Source: Flavobacteriaceae bacterium (GTDB taxonomy: Bacteria > Bacteroidota > Bacteroidia > Flavobacteriales > Flavobacteriaceae). Taken from it: 7,564 nucleotides of DNA. The notes below the pieces were generated by a model that was given only the letters and a program-made list of their open reading frames with translations, was not told where the DNA came from and made no database searches. A program made the translations under genes and the position numbers. The DNA lies in contig JAUVCP010000092.1 in the NCBI GenBank assembly GCA_030590765.1, positions 1 through 7,564 on the forward strand. The letters are read 5' to 3'. Below, piece by piece: positions 1 to 6,913 of this stretch; positions within the stretch are counted from its first letter, which is position 1; every line of letters begins with the position of its first letter.

Positions 1-223
1 GAAACAAACCCTTGAAAATTATAAAAAAGGCTACCCAACCAAAGATCATATGGGTATTCTAACTTTTAATTTACTGGAGTTTGATCAATTGGCGAAAGAT
101 GTTTTTTTAGTAATTGGAGAATTTCATTTAAAAAGAACCGTTGGTGATGCCAACGGAATGTTTTCCATTATTTTAAAACAAATAGATGGAAATTGGAAAA
201 TAATTGCCGATCACTCTTCATAA
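1..223 (+). CDS. NTF2-like (DUF4440/SnoaL-like) protein, C-terminal part only
   Basis: This is the last 73 codons of a gene whose start lies left of the window. The reading frame begins at base 2 and ends at TAA 221-223. The visible protein has the look of the second half of a small cone-shaped NTF2/DUF4440 domain: a beta strand (VFLVIGEFHL), a turn with VGDANGMFSI, then a strand pair ending GNWKIIADHSS. The closing W-K-I-I-A-D-H-S-S is typical of this family, where the C-terminal strand closes the ligand pocket. Members range from ketosteroid-isomerase-like enzymes to ligand-binding proteins with no known activity, so no reaction can be assigned. It sits six bases ahead of pabB in the same frame, which suggests co-transcription. 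Family placement comes from recalled patterns and is moderately sure; function is unknown. Confidence 0.6.
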   Translation, partial: KQTLENYKKGYPTKDHMGILTFNLLEFDQLAKDVFLVIGEFHLKRTVGDANGMFSIILKQIDGNWKIIADHSS

Positions 224-229
224 AAAAAT

Positions 230-1528
230 GTGAAAAGAAAATCTAAAAAAATAGTTTTAAAACAACCTGAAAAATTCAAGTCCCAATTATTAAACTGGGC
301 ACAGCAATTTGATGTTTTTATTTGGTTGGACAGCAATAACTATCATCAAAAATATAGCTCCTACGATGTGGTTTTGGCTGTTGAGGCACATCAAAATATT
401 AAATGTGACTGCTCAAAGTCATTTGAAAAATTAAAAGCTTTTCAAAAAAATACTAACGATTATATCTTTGGTTATTTAGGCTACGACCTGAAAAATGATC
501 TGGAAAATTTTTCTTCTAATAATTTTGATGGAATTGGTTTTTCAGACCTTTATTTTTTTCAACCTAAAAAATTATTTTTTATAAAGGATGATATTGTTGA
601 AACACTTTATTTAACAGCGTACGAAGACAAAACAGAGTGTGACATAAAAGAAATCCTATCCATAAAAAATTACGCTCCAAATAGGATGAAACAGAATTCA
701 TTTCACATTGAACAACGAATCTCCAAAGAAAAATATACCCAAAAATTACACACTATAATGGAGCATATTCATAGAGGTGATATTTATGAAGTCAATTTTT
801 GTCAGGAATTTTATGCTGAAAATTCAAAAATAAATCCTTTGGAAGTTTACCAAAAACTTAATAAAATCTCAAGCCCTCCATTTGCTACTTTTCTTAAAAT
901 AAATGATAAATTATTATTGTCGGCTTCACCTGAAAGATTTGTAAAAAAAGAAGAGAATAAAATCATTTCACAACCCATAAAAGGAACTGCAAGAAGATTG
1001 CCAGGTAGAAATGAGGATGCTTATACTGCCAAAAAGTTATATCATGACCCTAAAGAACGTGCAGAAAATATTATGATCGTTGATCTGGTAAGAAATGATC
1101 TTTCCAAAACTGCCACAAAAGGCAGTGTAAAAGTTGAAGAATTATGCAAGGTTTATTCTTTTAAACAGGTTCATCAATTGATCTCAACAGTGGTTTCTGA
1201 AACCAAAACAGATCAAAATCCGGTAGACATTGTAAAAAGTTTATTCCCTATGGGAAGCATGACCGGAGCGCCTAAGATCTCAGCAATGGAAATTATTGAA
1301 CAGCAGGAAGAAACAAAAAGAGGGTTATACTCTGGCGCTGTTGGATATTTTACACCAGATAATGATTTTGATTTTAATGTTGTGATTCGCAGTATTTTAC
1401 ATAATAGCACCAAGTTATATACCTCTTTTATTGTTGGTGGTGCAATTACATCTCAATCAGAAATTAAAAATGAATATGAAGAATGTATGCTAAAAGCTAA
1501 AGCAATGAAAAAAGCTTTAAAGAATTAA
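230..1528 (+). CDS. pabB: Aminodeoxychorismate synthase component I (PabB)
   Basis: PabB converts chorismate plus ammonia to 4-amino-4-deoxychorismate, the first step from chorismate to p-aminobenzoate and folate, in the cytoplasm. The 432-residue protein has a divergent N-terminal domain (about 20-150, with FGYLGYDLKND) and a full chorismate-binding domain (about 165-430). Motifs seen are HRGDIYEVNF (181-190), PIKGTARR (249-256), ENIMIVDLVRND (279-290), FPMGSMTGAPK (339-349) and FIVGGAITSQSE (400-411). Lys251 in PIKGT is the PabB signature; anthranilate and isochorismate synthases normally have Ala there. No amidotransferase (PabA) domain is fused, so a separate glutaminase subunit is expected elsewhere. 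The start is a GTG at 230: the ATG at 228-230 is out of frame and meets TGA at once, TAA 221-223 closes the frame upstream, and the first in-frame ATG is internal. The family call is strong and the start fairly sure. Confidence 0.93.
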   Translation: MKRKSKKIVLKQPEKFKSQLLNWAQQFDVFIWLDSNNYHQKYSSYDVVLAVEAHQNIKCDCSKSFEKLKAFQKNTNDYIFGYLGYDLKNDLENFSSNNFDGIGFSDLYFFQPKKLFFIKDDIVETLYLTAYEDKTECDIKEILSIKNYAPNRMKQNSFHIEQRISKEKYTQKLHTIMEHIHRGDIYEVNFCQEFYAENSKINPLEVYQKLNKISSPPFATFLKINDKLLLSASPERFVKKEENKIISQPIKGTARRLPGRNEDAYTAKKLYHDPKERAENIMIVDLVRNDLSKTATKGSVKVEELCKVYSFKQVHQLISTVVSETKTDQNPVDIVKSLFPMGSMTGAPKISAMEIIEQQEETKRGLYSGAVGYFTPDNDFDFNVVIRSILHNSTKLYTSFIVGGAITSQSEIKNEYEECMLKAKAMKKALKN

Positions 1529-2026
1529 TTCTCTGACAATTACTGTTTTACTTTTTTTTACTGTGCTTTTTCTAAGTAATAACAATGGCAATGATATACC
1601 AAGAGTTATAGATATCAAAATAAAAAACATCGTAAAACCATTAGAAAATATGGCATCTATCAGTTCAAGTCTTTTTGGCTGATCTGCCTCCATAAAAGTA
1701 AAATTCATCGTAGCCAAAACAGTTTTATATGCAAAATAACCGGGAATCATTGGTATCACAGCAGGAATTGAAAAAACCACTGGAGGCTGGTGTATCTTAT
1801 GCGCCAGTGGTGTACTGAAAATACCCACAAATAGTGCCGCAATAAAACTTGCAATAATAATGTTTACTCCTAATTGTAATAAGACTGATTTTATCAAACC
1901 TACTCCAAACCCTAAAATAAAGACTGTTAAAATCGCTTTTCGGGGAATATTGAACAAAATTCCAAAACCTATCCCTGCAATACCGGTCCAAAGTGACAAT
2001 TCAACTATTTTCAAAAAATCAATCAT
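1517..2026 (-). CDS. ThrE-family exporter subunit, YjjB-like (ThrE_2 domain) membrane protein
   Basis: This is a 169-residue integral membrane protein, about the size of E. coli YjjB. Hydrophobic segments lie near residues 8-25, 30-50, 54-72, 84-106 and 126-151, followed by a short basic cytoplasmic tail. The segment IPAVIPMIPGYFAYKT (87-102), with its P-x5-PG-x3-Y spacing, is the recognisable core of the ThrE_2 family. In Corynebacterium ThrE, which exports threonine and serine, this part is fused to the larger half. In E. coli the two halves are separate proteins (YjjP and YjjB), reported to export succinate. Here the start ATG directly follows the TAA of the YjjP-like gene with no base between, so translational coupling is likely and the two probably form one transporter. 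The substrate cannot be read from the sequence. The 3' end overlaps convergent pabB by 12 bases. Confidence 0.85.
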   Translation of the reverse strand: MIDFLKIVELSLWTGIAGIGFGILFNIPRKAILTVFILGFGVGLIKSVLLQLGVNIIIASFIAALFVGIFSTPLAHKIHQPPVVFSIPAVIPMIPGYFAYKTVLATMNFTFMEADQPKRLELIDAIFSNGFTMFFILISITLGISLPLLLLRKSTVKKSKTVIVRELIL

Positions 2027-2794
2027 TTAGTGTAATTGAAATATTAATATAGCTCCAAACAATCCCATAGCTATAGCTAAAACGGTCATCAATCCAATAG
2101 CAAATCTAACTGTTCCATTTAGAACATAATTATCTAAAAAATCCGTAAAAGAATTGATCATTGGCACTCCTGGAACTAAAAATAAAATAGATGTAGCCAA
2201 TGCAATATCCGGACTTTTACCAAACTCAAATAAAACACCAAAAGCTGCAAATACCGATGCTATAAATGATGCCAAAACCACTCTAAAATAAATATTAAAG
2301 TTCTTTTTATGTGCTTCCTGAAGTACTAAAAGGCCAATAAATGTACTTACCATCGCAACAGCCATATTGATATAGTCACCTCCAAAAATATTACAAAATC
2401 CCGCACCTGCTATACTTACAGCAAACAACACCAATAATCTTGGATACTTTTTCTTTGCTTTTATTTTATCTATTTCTCTTTCAATTTGAACAAAAGACCA
2501 ATTTCTGTCAATGGCATACCAGCTTGCTCTGCTGATTGCAGAAATTATCGAAAAATTTATAGCATAGGGTGGAATACTTTGTACTTTAGTAAAACTAATA
2601 TCAGATTTATTTTCAGTCAAGGTCATCACAATATTTTTATGACTTATCATGCGGTGAGCCCTGCAATCTAAAACTGAAGCAAAACGATCAATACTAACAT
2701 TGGCACGATTTGTATTTGCGCCTGACACCATAAGCAAGGATGATATATCTAAAAGTAAATTGGCTGTTCTTTCTAATTTTTCCTGAGGATCCAT
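2027..2794 (-). CDS. ThrE-family exporter subunit, YjjP-like (DUF1212/ThrE domain)
   Basis: This 255-residue protein is the larger half of a split ThrE-type exporter and matches the length of E. coli YjjP. Residues 1-115 are soluble; they include the conserved GANTNRA stretch (25-31) and a basic linker (KIKAKKKYPR, 110-119). About five membrane segments follow (roughly 118-138, 142-158, 168-190, 196-213 and 228-252). The loop VPGVPMINSFTDF (207-219) is the family hallmark. It is predicted to act in the inner membrane with the YjjB-like protein encoded immediately after it, exporting small carboxylates or amino acids such as threonine, serine or succinate; which one is unknown. A Bacteroidota-type promoter lies just upstream, so the pair can be expressed apart from the arg genes. 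The start at 2794 puts the ATG right after AGAAAAGG and gives the expected full length. Confidence 0.86.
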   Translation of the reverse strand: MDPQEKLERTANLLLDISSLLMVSGANTNRANVSIDRFASVLDCRAHRMISHKNIVMTLTENKSDISFTKVQSIPPYAINFSIISAISRASWYAIDRNWSFVQIEREIDKIKAKKKYPRLLVLFAVSIAGAGFCNIFGGDYINMAVAMVSTFIGLLVLQEAHKKNFNIYFRVVLASFIASVFAAFGVLFEFGKSPDIALATSILFLVPGVPMINSFTDFLDNYVLNGTVRFAIGLMTVLAIAMGLFGAILIFQLH

Positions 2795-2819
2795 CCTTTT
2801 CTAAATCAATTTTGAATTA

Positions 2820-2847
2820 CAAAGCTAAGGTAGAAAACTTTATCAAA
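2820..2847 (-). promoter_or_regulatory. Bacteroidota-type promoter for the exporter pair
   Basis: Read on the - strand, TTTG (2847-2844) is followed after 16 bases by TAGCTTTG (2827-2820). The second element is an exact match to the -7 consensus TAnnTTTG of Bacteroidota primary sigma factors, and TTTG matches the -33 element. The spacing is one base shorter than the 17-23 usually quoted for Flavobacterium. Transcription would start near 2814, giving a leader of about 20 bases before the YjjP-like ATG at 2794. This is a motif match only; no start site has been mapped. Confidence 0.55.
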
Positions 2848-2854
2848 GGATATT

Positions 2855-2879
2855 TTTCAAAACATAAACCTACTTGAAA
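2855..2879. repeat. Short inverted repeat upstream of the exporter promoter
   Basis: The arms TTTCAA (2855-2860) and TTGAAA (2874-2879) are perfect inverted copies separated by 13 bases. They lie between the methyltransferase stop and the -33 element of the exporter promoter. The position would suit an operator or a weak hairpin ending the upstream transcript. There is no U-run after it on the - strand, and 6-base arms in AT-rich DNA can arise by chance. Confidence 0.2.
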
Positions 2880-2912
2880 CAAATAATATTTTGATAACAT
2901 TTACAAAGTAAT

Positions 2913-3683
2913 TTATTTTTTTCTTGCTAAAATTCGCAGCCGCATATAATCAGCAAACCATTTTCCATCAATAAAACACTTGTCTTTTACTTCTTCCTGT
3001 ACTTTATCTAAAATACGCTCTTTTTCCTCAAAACCAAGACCTTCAAAGATAGTGGAACCAAACATTAAAAGCCATTCCTTTATACCATTTTTCTCATCAG
3101 ATAATTCTGTTGGCCTTTCATATAATTGAGCTAATTCCACTTCAAAACCATTTCGTTCCAGCAAAGTTGTATATTCACTAATACTTGGAAAAAACCAATT
3201 TTTGATTTTTGCCTTTTCAGTATATCCATTTTCTACCAATATTTTATCAACAGCATCAGTAATTATTTTTACATTGCCTTTACCTCCAAATTCCAAAATC
3301 AATCGTCCTCGTCGTTTTAGATTATTATTCATGCAAATAACTGCCTTTTCCCCCTCCAAAACCCAATGTAATACTGCATTTGAAAAGATTGCATCAAAAG
3401 GTTTTTCAAATTGAAAATTATCGGCCTGCATTACATAAAAATCAATTTCTTTGTAGTTCTCTTTAGCCGTATTTATCATGTTTTCAGATGCATCTATACC
3501 AATCACTGAGGCTCCCGACTTATTTATCTCATTGGTTAATTGACCTGTACCACATCCAAGATCTAAAATTAATTCATCCCTCTTTGGTTGTAATAGTTTT
3601 ATCAGGGCTTCACCATACTTATAAACATAACCATGTTTTTCATTATACAACTTTATATCCCATACATTCTTATCAACTACCAT
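2913..3683 (-). CDS. Class I SAM-dependent methyltransferase, trans-aconitate methyltransferase-like
   Basis: This is a 256-residue soluble methyltransferase. The SAM-binding fold is clear: motif I LDLGCGTGQ (40-48), acidic end of beta 2 at GIDAS (62-66, Asp64 for the ribose), D88 after VMQA, motif II FDAIFSNAVLHWV (96-108) and motif III GRLILEFGGKGN (126-137). The order, the HW after motif II and the length resemble Tam (trans-aconitate 2-methyltransferase, about 252 residues in E. coli), but many class I methyltransferases share this look and the substrate is open. The C-terminal half (160-256, with NWFFPSISEY and DGKWFADYMRLR) is also Tam-like and probably forms the substrate cap. The ATG begins one base after the argH stop (TGA-A-ATG), so it is probably translated from the arg transcript. 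Base composition looks like that of its neighbours, with no obvious sign of recent transfer. Confidence 0.82.
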   Translation of the reverse strand: MVVDKNVWDIKLYNEKHGYVYKYGEALIKLLQPKRDELILDLGCGTGQLTNEINKSGASVIGIDASENMINTAKENYKEIDFYVMQADNFQFEKPFDAIFSNAVLHWVLEGEKAVICMNNNLKRRGRLILEFGGKGNVKIITDAVDKILVENGYTEKAKIKNWFFPSISEYTTLLERNGFEVELAQLYERPTELSDEKNGIKEWLLMFGSTIFEGLGFEEKERILDKVQEEVKDKCFIDGKWFADYMRLRILARKK

Positions 3684-3684
3684 T

Positions 3685-4977
3685 TCAAAATCTATATAAA
3701 TTTGCTTTTTCCATTTTAGATTGAATCTCTTTCAATGCCAAATTTCCAACACTTCCCAAATGAGTATGGTCTACATTTTTATTGGGCTTAAAATCACCTT
3801 TTTCAATAGTTCCACCAACAATTTTATAGGCATCTCTAAAAGGTGTTCCATTTTGAACCAATTCATTAACTTCTTCTACACTAAATAAATAATCATATTT
3901 CTTATCATCTAATATCCCATCATTTACCTGAATATTCTGTAATGAATAAATAAACATTTCCAAACATGATTTTAAGGTTTGAATTGCCGGTAATAATCCT
4001 TCTTTTAACAACTGCAAATCTCTGTGGTATCCGCTTGGTAAATTATTAGAGATCATGGTAAGTTCAAAAGGCAAGGCCTGAATTTTATTACATTTTCCAC
4101 GAATCAGTTCAAAAACATCCGGATTCTTTTTATGAGGCATGATACTCGAACCCGTTGTTAACTCATCCGGAAAAGAAACAAAACCAAAATTCTGACTCAT
4201 ATACAAACAAATATCATAGGCAAATTTTGATAAGGTACCAGCAACAGAACTCATGGCAAAGGCCATAGATTTTTCAGTCTTACCACGACTCATTTGCGCA
4301 GCTACCGAATTATATTTTAAAGTTTCAAAACCCATAGAATTCGTTGTGTCTTGCCTATCAATAGGAAAAGAATTTCCATAACCAGCAGCAGAGCCTAAAG
4401 GGTTTTGATCTACCACTTTAAAGGCAGCATTAAGAAAATAAACATCATCAATCAAACTCTCCGCATAAGCCGAAAACCACATACCAAAAGAGGAAGGCAT
4501 CGCAATTTGTAGGTGGGTATAACCTGGTAAGAGTACTTTTTTATATTTCTCTGACAAGTCAATCAAAAGATCAAACAACTCTTTAGTTTGCTTCTTAATT
4601 TCGATCAGTTCATCTTTTAAATACAAATGCACATCTACCAAAACCTGATCATTTCGTGAACGGGCTGTATGGATTTTTTTACCTGTATCCCCTAATTTTT
4701 TTGTAAGTAAATATTCCACTTTGGAATGTACATCTTCAAAGGAATCTTCTATGGTGAATTCTCCTTTTTTAATGCTTTTTAAAATATTATTCAGTTCATT
4801 TTCAACGGAATTAATTTCTTCTTTGCTTAACAAACCAATCTTGTGTAACATTTTTGCATGTGCCAATGAACCAATCACATCGTATTTTGCTAAAACCAGA
4901 TCTAATTCTCTGTCATTTCCCACAGTGAAAATATCAATTTTTTTATCGGTGCTATATCCTTTATCCCAGAGTTTCAT
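3685..4977 (-). CDS. argH: Argininosuccinate lyase (ArgH)
   Basis: ArgH splits argininosuccinate into arginine and fumarate, the last step of arginine synthesis; the enzyme is a cytoplasmic homotetramer. At 430 residues it is slightly shorter than the E. coli protein. Fumarase/aspartase superfamily motifs are in place: TARSRNDQV (104-112), PGYTHLQIAMP (151-161, general acid/base His155 region), NPLGSAAGYG (192-201) and the flexible signature loop TTGSSIMPHKKNPD (274-287) with the catalytic serine and the KKN substrate contacts. The N-terminus MKLWDKG takes the place of the W-G-G-R-F seen in proteobacteria, a variant I associate with Bacteroidota ArgH. The start follows an A-rich leader (TATAAAAAATG) without a Shine-Dalgarno site. 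It lies 76 bases after the deacylase stop, with no TAnnTTTG promoter seen in that gap, so it is likely read through from the arg genes upstream. Confidence 0.96.
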   Translation of the reverse strand: MKLWDKGYSTDKKIDIFTVGNDRELDLVLAKYDVIGSLAHAKMLHKIGLLSKEEINSVENELNNILKSIKKGEFTIEDSFEDVHSKVEYLLTKKLGDTGKKIHTARSRNDQVLVDVHLYLKDELIEIKKQTKELFDLLIDLSEKYKKVLLPGYTHLQIAMPSSFGMWFSAYAESLIDDVYFLNAAFKVVDQNPLGSAAGYGNSFPIDRQDTTNSMGFETLKYNSVAAQMSRGKTEKSMAFAMSSVAGTLSKFAYDICLYMSQNFGFVSFPDELTTGSSIMPHKKNPDVFELIRGKCNKIQALPFELTMISNNLPSGYHRDLQLLKEGLLPAIQTLKSCLEMFIYSLQNIQVNDGILDDKKYDYLFSVEEVNELVQNGTPFRDAYKIVGGTIEKGDFKPNKNVDHTHLGSVGNLALKEIQSKMEKANLYRF

Positions 4978-4995
4978 TTTTTATATATTTAATTG

Positions 4996-5008
4996 GTTAA
5001 CAGTTAAC
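4996..5008. repeat. Palindromic double GTTAAC site before argH
   Basis: Two copies of the self-complementary hexamer GTTAAC (4996-5001 and 5003-5008) are separated by one A, so the 13-base block is also an inverted repeat about its centre. It lies 19-31 bases upstream of the argH ATG. The symmetry would suit a dimeric DNA-binding protein, but no regulator is known for this motif, and AT-rich palindromes of this length can occur by chance. Confidence 0.3.
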
Positions 5009-5019
5009 TTGTTTAAGTT
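5006..5019. repeat. Small hairpin AACTT-loop-AAGTT before argH
   Basis: AACTT (5006-5010) and AAGTT (5015-5019) are perfect inverted arms around a 4-base loop. The structure overlaps the last bases of the GTTAAC palindrome and the first base of the neighbouring GC-richer hairpin, so the argE-argH gap holds three contiguous symmetric elements. The stem is weak because it is AT-rich. Confidence 0.3.
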
Positions 5020-5045
5020 TCCTGTTTTCACGGGAATGACAAGTC
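5019..5045 (-). repeat. Hairpin resembling a dispersed GTCATTCCCG-type repeat, argE-argH gap
   Basis: On the - strand the gap reads GACTTGTCATTCCCGTGAAA and continues to ACAGGAAAC. The arms at 5019-5025 and 5030-5036 are 7 bases with one exception: a G-T wobble as + strand RNA, or a C-A mismatch as - strand RNA. The loop is GAAA on the - strand. The wording GTCATTCCCG-nGAAA-n-GGAA resembles a dispersed repeat (GTCATTCCCGCGAAAGCGGG type) that I recall from many bacterial genomes. One partly decayed copy is all the window shows, so membership is a guess. In the arg mRNA it would be an intercistronic stem between the deacylase stop and argH. Confidence 0.4.
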
Positions 5046-5053
5046 TTTTTTTT

Positions 5054-6112
5054 TTAAATTATCTCATTAATCATTTTAATGTACAATTCAATTCCTTCTT
5101 CTACCTCATTTACATAAATAAATTCATCAGCCGTATGTGATCTAAGTGATTCTCCCGGACCTAATTTTAGCGAGGAACAAGTTATAGCAGTTTGATCAGA
5201 CATTGTAGGGGAACCATATATTTTTCTTCCTAATTTTTGACCTGCTAATACAATTGGATGATCTAAGGGAATAGAAGATGAATTGTGTCGTAAAGATCTT
5301 TCTTTCACTTCCACACTTACATTTTCTTTGATAATCTCCAACACTTTTTTATTAGAATATTGATCGGTTGTTCGTACATCTACAACAAAATGACATTCTG
5401 CAGGAACCACATTATGTTGTTTCCCCGCATCTATCTGTGTTACCGTCATTTTAATCTCACCTAAAGTTTTAGAAACCTTTTCAAATCTAAAATCTTTAAA
5501 CCATCTTATGGCTTCCATTGCTTTATAAAGCGCATTATCACCAGTTCCATGAGCAGCATGACCTGATTCTCCATGGGCATAACAATCTAAAACCAACAAT
5601 CCTTTTTCGGCTATGGCCAGATCCATTGAAGTAGGTTCTCCAACAATGGCAAAATCTATCTCAGGCAAAAATGATAAAACACTACGAATACCTTTCGGAC
5701 CTGAATTTTCTTCCTCGGCAGATGCAAGAATTACTAAATTGTATTTCAGACCTTTAAATTCATAAAAATAAGTAAAAGCCACAATTAATGAAACCAGACT
5801 GCCCCCAGCATCATTACTTCCTAATCCATATAATTTACCGTCAATTATTTCCGCCTTAAAAGGATCTTTGGTATAAGCTTTATTTGGTTTTACAGTGTCA
5901 TGATGTGAATTTAATAAAATGGTTGGTTTACTTTTATCAAAATATTTATTCTTTGCCCAAATATTATTGAATTCCCGTTGAAACGAAATTGTATTTTGTT
6001 TAAACCATGCTTCAATCAACAATGCAGTATGTTCTTCTTCACCAGAAAAAGATGGAGTTATGATTAAATTCTCAAGTAATTCAATCGCTTCTTTTGTCAA
6101 CTTTATAATCAT
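5054..6112 (-). CDS. argE: M20-family N-acyl-amino-acid deacylase (ArgE/DapE type), likely N-acylcitrulline deacylase
   Basis: This 352-residue zinc metallohydrolase removes the N-acyl group in arginine synthesis. M20 metal-site residues are all visible: H70 and D72 in NSHHDTV (68-74), bridging D101 in GLGSNDAGG, the general base/ligand glutamates in SAEEENSG (131-138), E159 in VGEPT and H326 in SHTADE. The lid domain (about 165-275) carries GESGHAAHG (181-189). It is shorter than E. coli ArgE (383). Because the transcarbamylase in this operon is of the N-acylornithine type, the natural substrate should be N-acetyl- or N-succinylcitrulline, as known for Xanthomonas and Bacteroides, not N-acetylornithine; that is inference from context. 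The ATG overlaps the argB stop (ATGA), fixing the start by translational coupling. DapE (succinyl-diaminopimelate desuccinylase) is the main alternative by fold, but the arg context argues against it. Confidence 0.88.
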   Translation of the reverse strand: MIIKLTKEAIELLENLIITPSFSGEEEHTALLIEAWFKQNTISFQREFNNIWAKNKYFDKSKPTILLNSHHDTVKPNKAYTKDPFKAEIIDGKLYGLGSNDAGGSLVSLIVAFTYFYEFKGLKYNLVILASAEEENSGPKGIRSVLSFLPEIDFAIVGEPTSMDLAIAEKGLLVLDCYAHGESGHAAHGTGDNALYKAMEAIRWFKDFRFEKVSKTLGEIKMTVTQIDAGKQHNVVPAECHFVVDVRTTDQYSNKKVLEIIKENVSVEVKERSLRHNSSSIPLDHPIVLAGQKLGRKIYGSPTMSDQTAITCSSLKLGPGESLRSHTADEFIYVNEVEEGIELYIKMINEII

Positions 6113-6888
6113 AAGGTTAAAGTTGTATGTTTTAAATTATTATCAATAATCACTTCCGGTTTCCCGATAATTACTTTTGCTACACCACTTTGTAAAGCAT
6201 CAAAACAATTATCTATTTTAGGAAGCATTCCTTCTGCAATTATATTTTCTTTCTTTAAAAAACTTAAAGATATAAAATCAATTTTTTCAATCAAAGTCTC
6301 CTCATTATTTACATCGGCCAGAACGCCAAGTTTTTCAAAGCAATAGATCAGTTCTACCACAAAATAATTACTCATTCCTTTAGCCAGTTCAGCAGCAATG
6401 GTATCAGCATTTGTATTTAGAAGTTGTCCGTTTTTATCATGTGTTATAGCACAAAAAATAGGCGTTAACTCATTATCAACTAATACTTTAATTATATCAG
6501 AATTCACGGCATCCACATCACCTGCAAAACCGTAATCTACATCTTTTATAATACGTTTATGTGCTAAAATTGTATTGGCATCAACACCCGACAGTCCGAT
6601 AGCATTACAGTTATTTTTTTGTAATTCCGCTGTAATATTTTTATTTAACAATCCGGCATAGACCATGATAACAATTTCCAGTGTAGATTCATCCGTTACC
6701 CGCCTTCCATTTACCATTTTAGGTTTTAAACCCAATTCTGATATCATTTCACTTGCTCGTTTTCCCCCACCATGAACCAATATTTTTGCTTCTTTAATTT
6801 TAGAAAAATCCGCTAAAAAGGATGATAATGCATCTTTGTCATTGATAACATTTCCTCCTATTTTTATTATTTTTAGTTTTTGTTTCAT
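6109..6888 (-). CDS. argB: N-acetylglutamate (or N-succinylglutamate) kinase (ArgB)
   Basis: ArgB phosphorylates the gamma-carboxylate of N-acylglutamate with ATP, the second step of arginine synthesis. It is a 259-residue cytoplasmic amino acid kinase. Motifs seen: KIGGN (9-13, phosphate-contacting Lys9 and glycines), VHGGGK (38-43), GRRVTD (61-66, substrate Arg62), GLSGVDANTI (98-107), NTNADTIAAELA (158-169) and GMLPKID (220-226, with the family's second lysine, Lys224). It lacks the N-terminal extension found in arginine-inhibited hexameric kinases, so feedback inhibition by arginine is less likely, though not excluded. In Bacteroides the related enzyme uses N-succinylglutamate; the sequence alone does not let me choose. 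It starts 37 bases after the argF' stop, preceded by TTAGGA touching the ATG, and overlaps the deacylase gene by four bases. Confidence 0.93.
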   Translation of the reverse strand: MKQKLKIIKIGGNVINDKDALSSFLADFSKIKEAKILVHGGGKRASEMISELGLKPKMVNGRRVTDESTLEIVIMVYAGLLNKNITAELQKNNCNAIGLSGVDANTILAHKRIIKDVDYGFAGDVDAVNSDIIKVLVDNELTPIFCAITHDKNGQLLNTNADTIAAELAKGMSNYFVVELIYCFEKLGVLADVNNEETLIEKIDFISLSFLKKENIIAEGMLPKIDNCFDALQSGVAKVIIGKPEVIIDNNLKHTTLTL

Positions 6889-6913
6889 TCCTAATTCTAT
6901 AATATCTATATGG

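Noticed and set aside
2486..2671. Short + strand open frame inside the YjjP-like gene, and similar ones at 1213-1413, 1797-1991, 3202-3414 and 3488-3724
   Set aside because: All lie opposite or out of frame within confidently assigned genes and show no family motif.
2889..2912. Possible terminator after the methyltransferase (TTACAAAGTAA)
   Set aside because: The stem is only four AT-rich base pairs with no clear U-run; too weak to call.
5019..5055. Hairpin followed by a run of ten T on the + strand, resembling an intrinsic terminator
   Set aside because: No + strand gene reads toward it, the T-run begins nine bases after the stem, and the T-run covers the deacylase stop codon; on the - strand, the transcribed one, no U-run follows.
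4721..5140. A 139-codon + strand open frame across the start of argH and the end of the deacylase gene
   Set aside because: It is antisense to two well-supported genes, has no recognisable domain, and its hydrophobic, Phe/Ser/Leu-rich composition is what AT-rich reverse-complement coding DNA gives.
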